The notes below the pieces were generated by a model. That model saw only the letters and a list, made by a program, of their open reading frames with translations. It had not been told where the DNA came from and did no database searches. From the NCBI RefSeq assembly GCF_900103785.1, contig NZ_FNHE01000001.1, positions 633,085 to 697,084 on the forward strand: a stretch of DNA of 64,000 bases. Reading direction: 5' to 3'. Both the position numbers and the translations under genes were made by a program. This document shows positions 1 through 9,496 of the stretch, piece by piece. How positions within the stretch are numbered: the stretch's first letter is position 1; each line of letters starts with the position of its first letter. Source of the DNA: Geodermatophilus siccatus (GTDB lineage: Bacteria > Actinomycetota > Actinomycetes > Mycobacteriales > Geodermatophilaceae).

Positions 1-1034
1 TCGCACAGCGCCGAGAGGGCCTCGCGGACCGGCCCCTCGGGGACGCCGGACAGCCGCGCCTGCGCCCGGTCGGCGTACTCGCGCAGCACCTCGGTGGCCC
101 GCTGCAGGGCCGCCGACGAGCGCAGCAGCTCCAGCGCCTCGGCGTGCTCGGCGTCGTCGGTGATCGGCCCGGAGACCAGCTCGCGCAACCGCTGCTCGGC
201 CGGGTCGTCGCCGGCGAGCGCGAAGAGGGCGGGCAGCGTGGCGATGCCCTCCCGCAGGTCCGTGCCGGGTGACTTCCCGGACGCGCCGTCCCGGCTGACG
301 ATGTCGAGCAGGTCGTCGGAGAGCTGGAAGGCGACGCCGACCTCCTCGCCGAAGGCGGTCAGCGCGGCGACCAGCTCGGCCGCCACCCCCGCGTAGGAGG
401 CGCCGAAGCGCGCCGAGGTCGCGACCAGGGAGCCGGTCTTGTCGGCGAGCACCTCGAGGTAGTGCGCGACGGGGTCGTCGCCGGGCTGCGCGCCCACGGT
501 CTCCCGGATCTGCCCGGTGACCAGCCGCTCGAAGGTCCGCGCCTGGATGCGCACCGCCTCGGGGCCGAGGTCGGCGAGCAGGTCGGAGGCGCGGGCGAAG
601 AGGAAGTCGCCGGTCAGGATCGCGATGCTGTTGGACCACCGGCTGTTGGCGCTGGGCGCCCCACGCCGCACGGCGGCCTCGTCCATCACGTCGTCGTGGT
701 ACAGCGTGGCCAGGTGGGTGAGCTCGCAGACCACCGCGGCCTCGGTGACCCCCGTGGCGTGCGGGTCGCCGAGCTCGGCGGCGAGCAGCGCCAGCAGGGG
801 GCGGAACCGCTTGCCGCCGGCGGCGACGAGGTGCCCGGCCGCTTCCTGCACGAACGCGTGCTCGCTGCCGACGGCGGTGAGCAGGGCCTCCTCGACCCGG
901 CCCAGCCCCTCGGCGAGCCGGGCGCCGAGGTCGCCCTCCGGCAGCCACGGGCCGACGGTGGAGGCAGGGGTCGAGATCCGCTGCCAGGAGTCGGTCGAGG
1001 TCTCCCCGCCGACGGCGGCGCTGGCTCCGGTCAT
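1..1034 (-). CDS. Trans-polyprenyl diphosphate synthase, 3' end cut by the window edge
   Basis: Isoprenyl chain-elongating enzyme that adds isopentenyl diphosphate to an allylic primer; in this setting it probably makes the menaquinone side chain. The first aspartate-rich motif DDVMD lies near residue 114 and the second, DDLLD, near residue 240. RRGAPSANSRW and GDFLFARA are also typical of the family. About 344 residues are visible and the C-terminus is missing. The ATG overlaps the nuoN stop by one base (TGATG), so it is translationally coupled as the last visible gene of the nuo run. M. tuberculosis has a homologous gene (grcC1) beside menJ. Chain length cannot be read from the sequence. 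Confidence 0.93.
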   Translation of the reverse strand, partial: MTGASAAVGGETSTDSWQRISTPASTVGPWLPEGDLGARLAEGLGRVEEALLTAVGSEHAFVQEAAGHLVAAGGKRFRPLLALLAAELGDPHATGVTEAAVVCELTHLATLYHDDVMDEAAVRRGAPSANSRWSNSIAILTGDFLFARASDLLADLGPEAVRIQARTFERLVTGQIRETVGAQPGDDPVAHYLEVLADKTGSLVATSARFGASYAGVAAELVAALTAFGEEVGVAFQLSDDLLDIVSRDGASGKSPGTDLREGIATLPALFALAGDDPAEQRLRELVSGPITDDAEHAEALELLRSSAALQRATEVLREYADRAQARLSGVPEGPVREALSALC

Positions 1035-2581
1035 CAACCGACGAATCTAGCCGCCCGCTCGGCGATATCGAGCACCGCCCCGGGGACGACGCCGAGCACC
1101 ACCGTCGCGGTGACCGTCACCGCGAGCACCAGCGTCGTCGGCAGGCCGGGGACGCCGATGGTCGGCCCGTCGACGGCCGGCTCGGAGAAGTACATGAGCA
1201 CGATGACCCGCAGGTAGAAGAACGCCGCCACGGCGCTGGCCAGCAGGGCCACGACCACCAGCGGCCACGCGCCGTCGTCGATCGCGGCCCGGAAGACGGC
1301 GAACTTGCCGGTGAAGCCGCTGGTGAGCGGGATGCCCGCCAGCGCCAGCAGGAACAGCGCCATGACCGCCGCGGTGAGCGGCGAGCGGCGGGCCAGGCCC
1401 GCCCACTGGGACAGGTGCGTGGCCTCGCCGTCGCCGTCGCGCACCAGGGTCAGCACGGCGAAGGCACCGATCGTGGTGAGCCCGTAGGCCAGCAGGTAGA
1501 ACATCGTCGCGCCCAGCCCGGAGCCGGTGCCGTCGGCGCCGCTGCCGTACCCGAGCACGCCGGTGAGCAGGAACCCGGCGTGCGCGATCGAGGAGTAGGC
1601 CAGCATCCGCTTGAGGTCGGTCTGGGTGAGGCCCAGGACGGCGCCGACCACCATCGAGACGATCGCGATGCCGTAGACCAGCGGCCGCCACGTCCACTCG
1701 CTGGTGCCGAAGGCGACGTAGAGCAGGCGCAGGATCGCCCCGAAGGCCGCGACCTTGGTGCAGGCGGCCATGAACGCGGTGACCGGCGTCGGGGCGCCCT
1801 GGTAGACGTCCGGCGTCCACGCGTGGAAGGGCGCCACGCTGGCCTTGAACATCAGCCCGACCACCAGCAGAGCCAGGCCGAGGACCAGCAGGACGCCGCC
1901 CCCGGCCTCGGAGGCGGACGCCTCGCGGATGACCGACAGCCGGATGCTGCCGGTGGCGCCGTAGACCAGCGCCAGGCCGTAGAGGAAGAAGGCGGAGGCG
2001 AAGGCGCCCAGCAGGAAGTACTTGACCGCCGCCTCCTGCGACAGCAGCCGTCGGCGACGGGCCAGCCCGCTGATCAGGTACAGCGGCAGGCTGAGCACCT
2101 CGAGCGCGACGAACATGACCAGCAGGTCGTTGGCCGCGACGAACAGCATCATGCCGCCGATGGCGAACGTGGTCAGCGGGTAGACCTCGGTCTGCACCCG
2201 CGGGGCGGTCATCAGCTCGCGGTCGCGCGGGCTGCCCGCCGGCACCGCGGCGGCGGCGACGAACGCCGAGCGGGCCGGGTCCAGCGAGCGCTCGGCGAAC
2301 AGCAGCAGCGACAGCGCCCCGAGTCCGGCGATGGTGGCCTGCAGGAAGACCGCGGGGCCGTCGACGGCGAGCGCGCCGCCCGCGGTGACCTGCCGCTCCC
2401 CCGCCAGCAGCAGGCTGGTGACCAGGCCGCCGATGGTGCCGACCAGGGCGACGGCGACCTGCACCGGGTGGCGCACGTCCCGCGGCGCGAAGGCCTCCAC
2501 GAGGACGCCGACGCACGCGGCGCCGAAGACGAACAGCAGGGGCGCCAGCGCGGCCAGGGAGATGGCCGGGGCCTCGATCAT
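1034..2581 (-). CDS. nuoN: NADH-quinone oxidoreductase subunit N
   Basis: Membrane-arm antiporter-like subunit of complex I, 515 aa, hydrophobic throughout, with the proton-channel region around KASVAPFHAWTPDVYQGAP and LKRMLAYSSIAHAGF. It couples quinone reduction to proton translocation in the cytoplasmic membrane. The ATG overlaps the nuoM stop by one base, and the stop overlaps the following polyprenyl synthase start. The length is usual for actinobacterial NuoN. Nothing is odd in the sequence. Confidence 0.97.
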   Translation of the reverse strand: MIEAPAISLAALAPLLFVFGAACVGVLVEAFAPRDVRHPVQVAVALVGTIGGLVTSLLLAGERQVTAGGALAVDGPAVFLQATIAGLGALSLLLFAERSLDPARSAFVAAAAVPAGSPRDRELMTAPRVQTEVYPLTTFAIGGMMLFVAANDLLVMFVALEVLSLPLYLISGLARRRRLLSQEAAVKYFLLGAFASAFFLYGLALVYGATGSIRLSVIREASASEAGGGVLLVLGLALLVVGLMFKASVAPFHAWTPDVYQGAPTPVTAFMAACTKVAAFGAILRLLYVAFGTSEWTWRPLVYGIAIVSMVVGAVLGLTQTDLKRMLAYSSIAHAGFLLTGVLGYGSGADGTGSGLGATMFYLLAYGLTTIGAFAVLTLVRDGDGEATHLSQWAGLARRSPLTAAVMALFLLALAGIPLTSGFTGKFAVFRAAIDDGAWPLVVVALLASAVAAFFYLRVIVLMYFSEPAVDGPTIGVPGLPTTLVLAVTVTATVVLGVVPGAVLDIAERAARFVG

Positions 2582-4248
2582 CAGTCCGTCCCCTCGACGG
2601 GAGCCTGCGGGGAGACGCCGGCCGGGTCGGCCCCCACGTCGCTCATCGTGGCGGCGACCGCCGGCTCGATCAGGTCGATCAGCGGCTGCGGGTAGAAGCC
2701 CAGCGCGATGACGATCGCGACCATCGGCGCGGCGACGGCCAGCTCGCGCCGGGAGAGGTCCCGCACCCGCAGCCGGGCCGGCGCGGCCGCCGGGGCCTCG
2801 AGGGTCGCGGTGGCCGCGGTGGCCCCGCCGCCCGACCCGGTGGCGGGGGTGGCCCCGTCACCCGCCCCGGTGGCGCCCGCCGGGGTCTCCGGCGCCGGCT
2901 CGAGCAGCACGCCGCGCGGCGGGCCGTGCATGGTGCGTTGGTAGAGCAGCAGCACGTACAGCGCGGCCAGCACGATGCCGACGGTGGCGAGCACGGTGAA
3001 CACCGGCCGGGTCGGGAACGAGCCGATGAGCACGAGGAACTCGCTGACGAAGCTGTTGGTGCCCGGCAGCGCGAGCGAGGCCAGCCCCGCGATGAGGAAG
3101 ACGCCGGCGAGCAGGGGCGCCTGGGTCGCCACGCCGCCGTAGTCCCCGACCAGCCGCGAGCCGCCGCGGGCGATGAGCATGCCGACGACGAGGAACAGCA
3201 GGCCGGTCGCGATGCCGTGGTTGACCATGTAGAGCACCGCGCCCGTGGTCGCCTCGGTGGTGAAGGCGAAGATCCCCAGCGCGATGAAGCCGAAGTGCGC
3301 GATCGAGGTGTAGGACACCAGGCGCTTCATGTCGCTCTGCCCCATCGCCAGCAGCGCGGCGTAGAGGATGCCCGCCACGGCCAGCACCAGGACGTACGGC
3401 GCGAGGTCGCGCGAGGCGTCGGGGAACAGCGGCAGGCAGTAGCGGATGAACCCGAAGGTGCCGACCTTGTCCAGGACGCCGACCAGCAGCACCGCCCCGC
3501 CGATCGGCGCCTCGGCACCGGAGTCGGGCAGCCAGGTGTGGAAGGGCACCAGCGGCGCCTTGATCGCGAAGGCCACGAAGAACCCGAGGAACAGCAGCTT
3601 CTGCACGCCCGGGTCGATCTCGATCTGCCGCAGCGCGTCGAAGGCGAACGTCCCCTCGCCCAGTTCGTTGGCGCTGACCACGTACAGCCCGATGACGGCG
3701 GCCAGCATGACCAGCCCGCCGACCAGGCTGTAGAGGAAGAACTTGACCGCCGCGTACTGCCGTCGCGGCCCGCCGAAGCTGCCGATCAGGAAGTACATCG
3801 GGACGAGCATCGCCTCGAAGAAGACGTAGAAGAGGAAGACGTCGGTCGCGGCGAAGACGCCGACCATCATCGACTCGAGCAGCAGCAGCCAGGCCCAGAA
3901 GGCCCGCATCGAGCGCCGTCCGGTCGGCTCGTCGCGCCACGAGGCGACCACGACCACCGGCACCAGCACGCCGATGAGCAGCAGCATCACCAACGCGATG
4001 CCGTCGACCCCGAGGGCGAAGTCGACGCCGAAGTCGGGGATCCAGGAGACCGACGTCGTCAGCTGGAACCGCTCACCGCCGGCGTCGAAGGCGATCGTCG
4101 TCAGCACGGCGAGCAGCAGCACGACCAGGCTGACGCCCAGCGCGAGCTGCCGGGCGGTCCCCTCGCGCCCCCTCGGCAGGGCGGCGACGGCGGCCGCCCC
4201 GACCGCCGGGACGGCGATCATCGTGAGCAGGTACGGGAAGTCACTCAC
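2581..4248 (-). CDS. nuoM: NADH-quinone oxidoreductase subunit M
   Basis: Second antiporter-like proton-pumping subunit of complex I, 555 aa. Visible family features are FFEAMLVPMYFLIG, the channel motif KAPLVPFHTWLPDSGAEAP, and MKRLVSYTSIAHFGF. A Pro/Ala/Thr-rich insert (about residues 450-490) precedes the last transmembrane segment and is probably a surface loop. The start is GTG at 4248, followed by SDFPYLLTM. It lies 34 bp after nuoL and its stop overlaps the nuoN start (TGATG). Confidence 0.97.
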   Translation of the reverse strand: MSDFPYLLTMIAVPAVGAAAVAALPRGREGTARQLALGVSLVVLLLAVLTTIAFDAGGERFQLTTSVSWIPDFGVDFALGVDGIALVMLLLIGVLVPVVVVASWRDEPTGRRSMRAFWAWLLLLESMMVGVFAATDVFLFYVFFEAMLVPMYFLIGSFGGPRRQYAAVKFFLYSLVGGLVMLAAVIGLYVVSANELGEGTFAFDALRQIEIDPGVQKLLFLGFFVAFAIKAPLVPFHTWLPDSGAEAPIGGAVLLVGVLDKVGTFGFIRYCLPLFPDASRDLAPYVLVLAVAGILYAALLAMGQSDMKRLVSYTSIAHFGFIALGIFAFTTEATTGAVLYMVNHGIATGLLFLVVGMLIARGGSRLVGDYGGVATQAPLLAGVFLIAGLASLALPGTNSFVSEFLVLIGSFPTRPVFTVLATVGIVLAALYVLLLYQRTMHGPPRGVLLEPAPETPAGATGAGDGATPATGSGGGATAATATLEAPAAAPARLRVRDLSRRELAVAAPMVAIVIALGFYPQPLIDLIEPAVAATMSDVGADPAGVSPQAPVEGTD

Positions 4249-4282
4249 GCCGCCGTCGCCTCTCGTTCGGTGGAGTTGCTGC

Positions 4283-6178
4283 TCATCCGGCCGTCACCGC
4301 CAGCAGCGCGCCCGCGACGACCACCGCGCCGCCGAGCATCGACAGCGCGTAGGAGCGGACGAAGCCGGTCTGCGTGCGGCCCAGCCGGGACGACGAGCCG
4401 CCCAGCGTCGCGGCCAGGCCGTTCACCGCGCCGTCCACGCCGCGGTTGTCGAAGAACACCAGCGCGCGGGTCAGCCACTGCCCGGGCCGCATGAACAGCG
4501 ACTCGTTCACCGCGTCGGCGTAGAGCGCGCGGCGGGCGGCGCGGGTCACCGGCGACACCCGCACCGGCGCGGTCACCGGCACCTCGCGGCGGCCGACGAA
4601 CAGCCAGGCGGTGAGCACGCCGAGCGCCATGACGACGGTGACCAGGACGCTGACCACCAGCGGCGCGACGACGTGCTCGGCCTCCTCGGGCTCGCCGAAC
4701 ACCGGCGTCAGCCACGATTCCAGCGGGAAGGCGACGACCAGCAGGAAGCCCGCGAGCACGGAGCCGACCGCGAGCAGCACCATCGGCGCGGTCATCACCG
4801 TCGGCGACTCGTGCGGGTGGACGCCGGGTTCCCACCGGGGGCGGCCGAAGAAGGTCATGAGCATCAGCCGGGTCATGTAGAAGGCGGTCAGCCCGGCGGC
4901 GAGGATCGCGACCCCGCCGAGGAGGTAGCCCCAGCCGTCGCCGCGGTCGAACGCGGCCTCGATGATTGCGTCCTTGGTGTAGAAGCCGGACAGGAACGGG
5001 AAGCCGATCAGCGCCAGGTAGCCCAGGCCGAAGGTCACGAACGTGACCTTCATCCGCGACGCGAGGCCGCCGAAGCGGCGCATGTCGACCTCGTCGTCCA
5101 TCGCGTGCATCACCGAGCCGGCGCCGAGGAACAGGCCGGCCTTGAAGAAGCCGTGGGTGAGCAGGTGCGCCAGGCCCGCGACGTAGCCGACCGGGCCGAG
5201 GCCGACGGCCAGGAACATGTAGCCGATCTGGCTGACCGTGGAGTAGGCCAGCACCTTCTTGATGTCGTCCTGGGCGCAGCCGGCGATCGCCCCGATCATC
5301 AGGGTGAGCGCCCCGACGGCGAGGACGACGGCCCGCGCGGTGGGGGTCTGGTCGTAGATCGGCGCGCTGCGGGCGATCAGGTAGACGCCGGCGGTGACCA
5401 TGGTGGCCGCGTGGATCAGGGCCGACACCGGGGTCGGGCCCTCCATGGCGTCGGGCAGCCAGGCCTGCAGCGGGAACTGGCCGGACTTGCCGCAGGCGCC
5501 GAGCAGGAGCAGCAGCCCGATCGCGGTCACCGTGCCGGCGGCCAGGGTGCCGACCGCACCGAAGACGCCGTCGTAGGAGACGGTGCCCAGCTGGGCGAAC
5601 ATCAGGAAGATCGCCAGCGCCAGCCCGACGTCGCCGACCCGGTTCATGATGAACGCCTTCTTCGCGGCGGTCGCCGCCGACGGGCGCTCGTGCCAGAAGG
5701 CGATGAGCAGGTAGGACGCCAGGCCCACGCCCTCCCAGCCGACGTAGAGGGCCACGAAGTTGTCGCCGAGGACCAGCAGCAGCATCGCCGCGACGAACAG
5801 GTTGAGGTAGGCGAAGAACCGCCGGCGGCGCGGGTCGTGCGCCATGTAGCCGATCGAGTAGACGTGGATCAGCGCGCCCACGCCGGTGATCAGCAGCACG
5901 AAGACCGCCGACAGCGGGTCGAACAGCAGGCCGGCCTGCACGTCCAGCGACCCGGTCGAGACGAAGGTGAACAGGTCGACGTCGACCCGTCGGCCGTCCA
6001 GCTGCAGCGTGCACAGCAGGCCGAGCGCGAAGGCCGCGACCACGGTGCCGGTGCCCAGCAGGTGCCCCCACCGGTCGGTGCGCCGTCCCCCGAGCAGCAG
6101 GACGGCGGCGCCGGCCAGCGGTAGCGCGATGAGCAGCCAGGACGCGGCGATCAGCCCGTCAGCCGGTGCGGTGTCCAT
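4283..6178 (-). CDS. nuoL: NADH-quinone oxidoreductase subunit L
   Basis: Largest antiporter-like subunit of complex I, 631 aa, with [34 protein letters not shown] and the C-terminal amphipathic region typical of NuoL. It sits at the distal end of the membrane arm. The ATG at 6178 is 16 bp downstream of the nuoK stop. Length and order in the operon are normal. Confidence 0.97.
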   Translation of the reverse strand: MDTAPADGLIAASWLLIALPLAGAAVLLLGGRRTDRWGHLLGTGTVVAAFALGLLCTLQLDGRRVDVDLFTFVSTGSLDVQAGLLFDPLSAVFVLLITGVGALIHVYSIGYMAHDPRRRRFFAYLNLFVAAMLLLVLGDNFVALYVGWEGVGLASYLLIAFWHERPSAATAAKKAFIMNRVGDVGLALAIFLMFAQLGTVSYDGVFGAVGTLAAGTVTAIGLLLLLGACGKSGQFPLQAWLPDAMEGPTPVSALIHAATMVTAGVYLIARSAPIYDQTPTARAVVLAVGALTLMIGAIAGCAQDDIKKVLAYSTVSQIGYMFLAVGLGPVGYVAGLAHLLTHGFFKAGLFLGAGSVMHAMDDEVDMRRFGGLASRMKVTFVTFGLGYLALIGFPFLSGFYTKDAIIEAAFDRGDGWGYLLGGVAILAAGLTAFYMTRLMLMTFFGRPRWEPGVHPHESPTVMTAPMVLLAVGSVLAGFLLVVAFPLESWLTPVFGEPEEAEHVVAPLVVSVLVTVVMALGVLTAWLFVGRREVPVTAPVRVSPVTRAARRALYADAVNESLFMRPGQWLTRALVFFDNRGVDGAVNGLAATLGGSSSRLGRTQTGFVRSYALSMLGGAVVVAGALLAVTAG

Positions 6179-6194
6179 CCCGGGTCCCCGTCCC

Positions 6195-6494
6195 TCAGTA
6201 CTTGAGCAGGTTGGCGTCGTCGACCGACGCCGACCGGCGGGTCCGGAAGAGCGACATGATGATCGCGAGGCCGACGACCACCTCGGCGGCCGCGACGACC
6301 ATGACGAAGAACGCCATGACCTGGCCGTCGACGGTGCCGCTGGCGCGGGCGAAGGTGACCAGCGTCAGGTTCACCGAGTTGAGCATCAGCTCGACGCACA
6401 TGAAGACGACGATGGCGTTGCGCCGCACGAGGACGCCGACCGCGCCGATGGTGAACAGGATCGCGGCGAGCACCAGGTAGTGCGTGAGACTCAT
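6195..6494 (-). CDS. nuoK: NADH-quinone oxidoreductase subunit K
   Basis: Small membrane subunit, 99 aa, three hydrophobic segments (residues about 3-23, 29-52, 63-84). The conserved glutamate lies in the second one ([13 protein letters not shown]), part of the proton path linking NuoA/J/K/H to the antiporter subunits. The ATG overlaps the nuoJ stop (ATGA). Confidence 0.97.
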   Translation of the reverse strand: MSLTHYLVLAAILFTIGAVGVLVRRNAIVVFMCVELMLNSVNLTLVTFARASGTVDGQVMAFFVMVVAAAEVVVGLAIIMSLFRTRRSASVDDANLLKY

Positions 6495-7312
6495 CGGTCG
6501 CGCCCCCCCGGGATGTCGCTGGGCGCGGGGTCGAGGGTGCCGAGCGCCGCGTCGGGCGTGCCGAGCTCGGCCCGGCCGGTGGGACGCGGCATCTGCTCGA
6601 TCTCCTGGGGCTCGATCCCGGTGGCGAAGCTGTCCTCGGCCAGCCGGCCGTCGGGCAGCAGCGCGGGTGCGGCGACGGAGTTGCCGCGGGCGTAGACACC
6701 GGGCCCGGGGAGCGTCTGCGGCCGGTCGGTCAGGAAGCGGGCTCGCGACAGCTCCTTCTGGGTGGGCCGGGTGCCGGCGTCGCGCTCGATGTGGGCCAGC
6801 ACCATCGCGCCGACGGCGGCGGTGATCAGCAGCGCGCTGGTCACCTCGAACGCCAGCAGGTAGCGGGTGAACAGCACCCCGGCGATCGCCTCGATGTTGC
6901 TGGTCTCCCCGCCCTGCACGCCCGCCAGACCGGTGACCGCGAGGTCCTGGGTGGCCCGCGCGACGCCGGCGCCGACCAGCCCGGCGAAGCCCAGGCCGAG
7001 CACGATCGCGGCCACCCGCTGCCCGCGCAGCGTCTCGACGACCGAGTCCGAGGAGTCACGGCCGACCAGCATGAGCACGAACAGGAACAGGATCATGATC
7101 GCGCCGGTGTAGACGATGATCTGCACCGCGCCGAGGAACGGCGCCTCCTGGACGACGTAGAAGACGCCCAGCGCCAGCATCGTGTTGACCAGCCACAGCG
7201 CCGAGTGGACGGCGTTGCGCGAGAGCACCATGCCCAGCGCCCCGACCAGGGCGATCGGGCCGAGCACCCAGAAGACGACGGCCTCGCCGGTGCCGATGAC
7301 GACGTCGCTCAC
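6491..7312 (-). CDS. nuoJ: NADH-quinone oxidoreductase subunit J
   Basis: Membrane subunit of complex I, 273 aa. The first ~175 residues hold five hydrophobic segments with [19 protein letters not shown], the family signature. The remainder is a hydrophilic C-terminal tail of about 95 residues, long relative to proteobacterial NuoJ but usual in actinobacteria. The start is the GTG at 7312, which overlaps the nuoI stop as GTGA. The same frame stays open upstream but only as the shadow of nuoI. Confidence 0.95.
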   Translation of the reverse strand: MSDVVIGTGEAVVFWVLGPIALVGALGMVLSRNAVHSALWLVNTMLALGVFYVVQEAPFLGAVQIIVYTGAIMILFLFVLMLVGRDSSDSVVETLRGQRVAAIVLGLGFAGLVGAGVARATQDLAVTGLAGVQGGETSNIEAIAGVLFTRYLLAFEVTSALLITAAVGAMVLAHIERDAGTRPTQKELSRARFLTDRPQTLPGPGVYARGNSVAAPALLPDGRLAEDSFATGIEPQEIEQMPRPTGRAELGTPDAALGTLDPAPSDIPGGRDR

Positions 7313-8028
7313 GACCGCACCGCGCCTTCCACCGGCCCCGCCGCCCCGTCGGGGACGGGCTGGTCGACCCGCGCCCCGGCGGCCGGGTCGGCCGGCGGGA
7401 CCCGGTGCGGCTCGCGCACGTAGTAGTCCTTCTCGTCGTCCCCCAGTCGCATGGCGTGCGGCGGGGCCTCCATGCCGGGCAGCAGCGGGGCCATGAGCTG
7501 CTCCTTGGTGTAGATCAGGTCGGCCCGGTTGTCGTCGGCCAGCTCGAAGTCGTTGCTCATGGTCAGCGACCGGGTCGGGCAGGCCTCGATGCACAGGCCG
7601 CAGAAGATGCAGCGCAGGTAGTTGATCTGGTAGACGCGGCCGTACCGCTCGCCGGGCGAGTAGCGCTCGTCCTCGGTGTTGTCGCCGCCCTCGACGTAGA
7701 TCGCGTCGGCGGGGCAGGCCCAGGCGCACAGCTCGCAGCCGACGCACTTCTCCAGCCCGTCGGGGTGCCGGTTGAGCACGTGCCGCCCGTGGTAGCGCGG
7801 CTTGGTCACCTTGGGCACCTCGGGGTACTCCTCGGTGGTCACCTTACGGAAGATCTGCGCGAAGGTGACCCCGAAGCCCTGCCCGGGCCCGGGCAGCCAG
7901 CTGGACCGCTTGACCGGTCCGGCGTCCCGGCCGCGGTGGGCCAGCTCGCGCTTCGTCTGCGCCACCATGTCGTGCCCGGGCGCGTGGGGGTCCGGCGAGC
8001 GACGGTCCACGTCGCCGTGCTCAGTCAT
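7309..8028 (-). CDS. nuoI: NADH-quinone oxidoreductase subunit I (two 4Fe-4S clusters)
   Basis: Peripheral-arm ferredoxin-like subunit that carries clusters N6a and N6b towards NuoB. Two CxxCxxCxxxCP motifs are visible: [12 protein letters not shown] and [12 protein letters not shown]. 239 aa, with a hydrophilic N-terminal extension of about 45 residues and a Pro/Ala-rich C-terminus. The start overlaps the nuoH end by 8 bp, and the stop overlaps the nuoJ GTG. Confidence 0.97.
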   Translation of the reverse strand: MTEHGDVDRRSPDPHAPGHDMVAQTKRELAHRGRDAGPVKRSSWLPGPGQGFGVTFAQIFRKVTTEEYPEVPKVTKPRYHGRHVLNRHPDGLEKCVGCELCAWACPADAIYVEGGDNTEDERYSPGERYGRVYQINYLRCIFCGLCIEACPTRSLTMSNDFELADDNRADLIYTKEQLMAPLLPGMEAPPHAMRLGDDEKDYYVREPHRVPPADPAAGARVDQPVPDGAAGPVEGAVRS

Positions 8029-9496
8029 CGACGTCCTCCTGGGTGCCGGTGCCGCTGCGCCGCCCGGTGCCCACCACGGCGCCGTCGGGCGCGACCGTCT
8101 CGCGGCTGCGCAGCCGCGGCGACGGTGGGACGGCGAGGTCCATCGGCGGGATCGGGAAGCCGCCCTCGGCGCGGCTGGGAGCGGTGCGGTCGGCCGGGCG
8201 GCGGCGCGGCCCGGCAGGGGGCAGCACCTCCGGCTCGGCCTCGGTCGGGTGGATGGAGCCGGCCGCGGCCTTGGTCGCCGCGATGCGGGTGGCCCGGTTG
8301 CTGGCCCGGCTGGCGACGAGCAGCACGGCGATGACCAGCAGCGCGATCGGGACGCCGACGAACAGCGCCACCTGGCCGGTGGAGAGGTCGGCCTCGCGGG
8401 CGATGGTGCGCATGGTGGCCACGGCGAGGATCCAGACCAGCGCGGTGGGGACCAGCACCTTCCAGCCGAAGCGCATGAACTGGTCGTAGCGCAGCCGGGG
8501 CAGCGTGCCGCGCAGCCAGATGAAGACGAACAGCGCGGCGACGACCTTGAGGAAGAACCACAGCAGCGGCCACCAGCCGGAGTTGGCGCCGTCCCAGATC
8601 GAGATCGGCCACGGCGCCCGCCAGCCGCCGAGGAACAGCGTCGCGGCCAGCGCCGAGACGGTGACCATGTTGATGTACTCGGCGAGGAAGAACAGCGCGA
8701 ACTTCAGCGACGAGTACTCGGTGTGGAAGCCGCCGACCAGCTCGCTCTCGGCCTCGGGCAGGTCGAACGGCGCCCGGTTGGTCTCCCCGACCACCGCGAT
8801 GACGTAGATGACGAAGGAGACCGGCAGCAGGACGGCGAACCAGCCCGGGCCGGTGAACGTCAGGCCGAAGAAGGAGACCTGGTTGCCGTCGGCCTGCGCG
8901 GCGACGATCTCCGAGGTCGACATCGAGCCGGCGTAGAGGAACACCGCGACGATCGACAGCCCCATCGCGATTTCGTAGCTGACCATCTGCGCGGCGCTGC
9001 GCAGCCCGCCCAGCAGCGGGTAGGTCGAGCCCGACGCCCAGCCGGCCAGCACGATGCCGTAGACGCCCATCGCCGAGCAGGCCAGCACGACGAGCACGCC
9101 GATGGGGGCGTCGGTGAGCTGCAAGGGGGTCTGCTGGCCGAAGATGCTGACCACCGGCCCCAGCGGGATGACCGAGAAGGCCAGGAACGCCGGGATGGTG
9201 GCGATGACCGGGGCCAGGAAGTAGACCGGCTTGTCCGCGAGCGCCGGCATGATGTCTTCCTTGAACGCCAGCTTCAGCCCGTCGGCGAGGCTCTGCAGGT
9301 AGCCGCGGGGGCCGACCCGGTTGGGGCCGATGCGCTGCTGCATCCGCGCGACGACCTTGCGCTCGAAGACGATGGCGAACAGCGTCAGCAGCACCAGGAC
9401 GACGAAGACGCCGACGATCTTGATGAGGACGATCCACCAGACGTCGGTGCCGAAGTCCGCGAGGGTCGGCTGGTCGGCGGCGGCCGCGATGGTCAT
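8021..9496 (-). CDS. nuoH: NADH-quinone oxidoreductase subunit H
   Basis: Membrane subunit at the quinone-binding site, 491 aa. Conserved [28 protein letters not shown] and [17 protein letters not shown] are present. After the last hydrophobic segment comes an 85-residue hydrophilic tail rich in Pro/Arg that is not needed in shorter homologues. The ATG at 9496 overlaps the nuoG stop (ATGA). A longer reading frame upstream is a shadow of nuoG. Confidence 0.97.
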   Translation of the reverse strand: MTIAAAADQPTLADFGTDVWWIVLIKIVGVFVVLVLLTLFAIVFERKVVARMQQRIGPNRVGPRGYLQSLADGLKLAFKEDIMPALADKPVYFLAPVIATIPAFLAFSVIPLGPVVSIFGQQTPLQLTDAPIGVLVVLACSAMGVYGIVLAGWASGSTYPLLGGLRSAAQMVSYEIAMGLSIVAVFLYAGSMSTSEIVAAQADGNQVSFFGLTFTGPGWFAVLLPVSFVIYVIAVVGETNRAPFDLPEAESELVGGFHTEYSSLKFALFFLAEYINMVTVSALAATLFLGGWRAPWPISIWDGANSGWWPLLWFFLKVVAALFVFIWLRGTLPRLRYDQFMRFGWKVLVPTALVWILAVATMRTIAREADLSTGQVALFVGVPIALLVIAVLLVASRASNRATRIAATKAAAGSIHPTEAEPEVLPPAGPRRRPADRTAPSRAEGGFPIPPMDLAVPPSPRLRSRETVAPDGAVVGTGRRSGTGTQEDVDD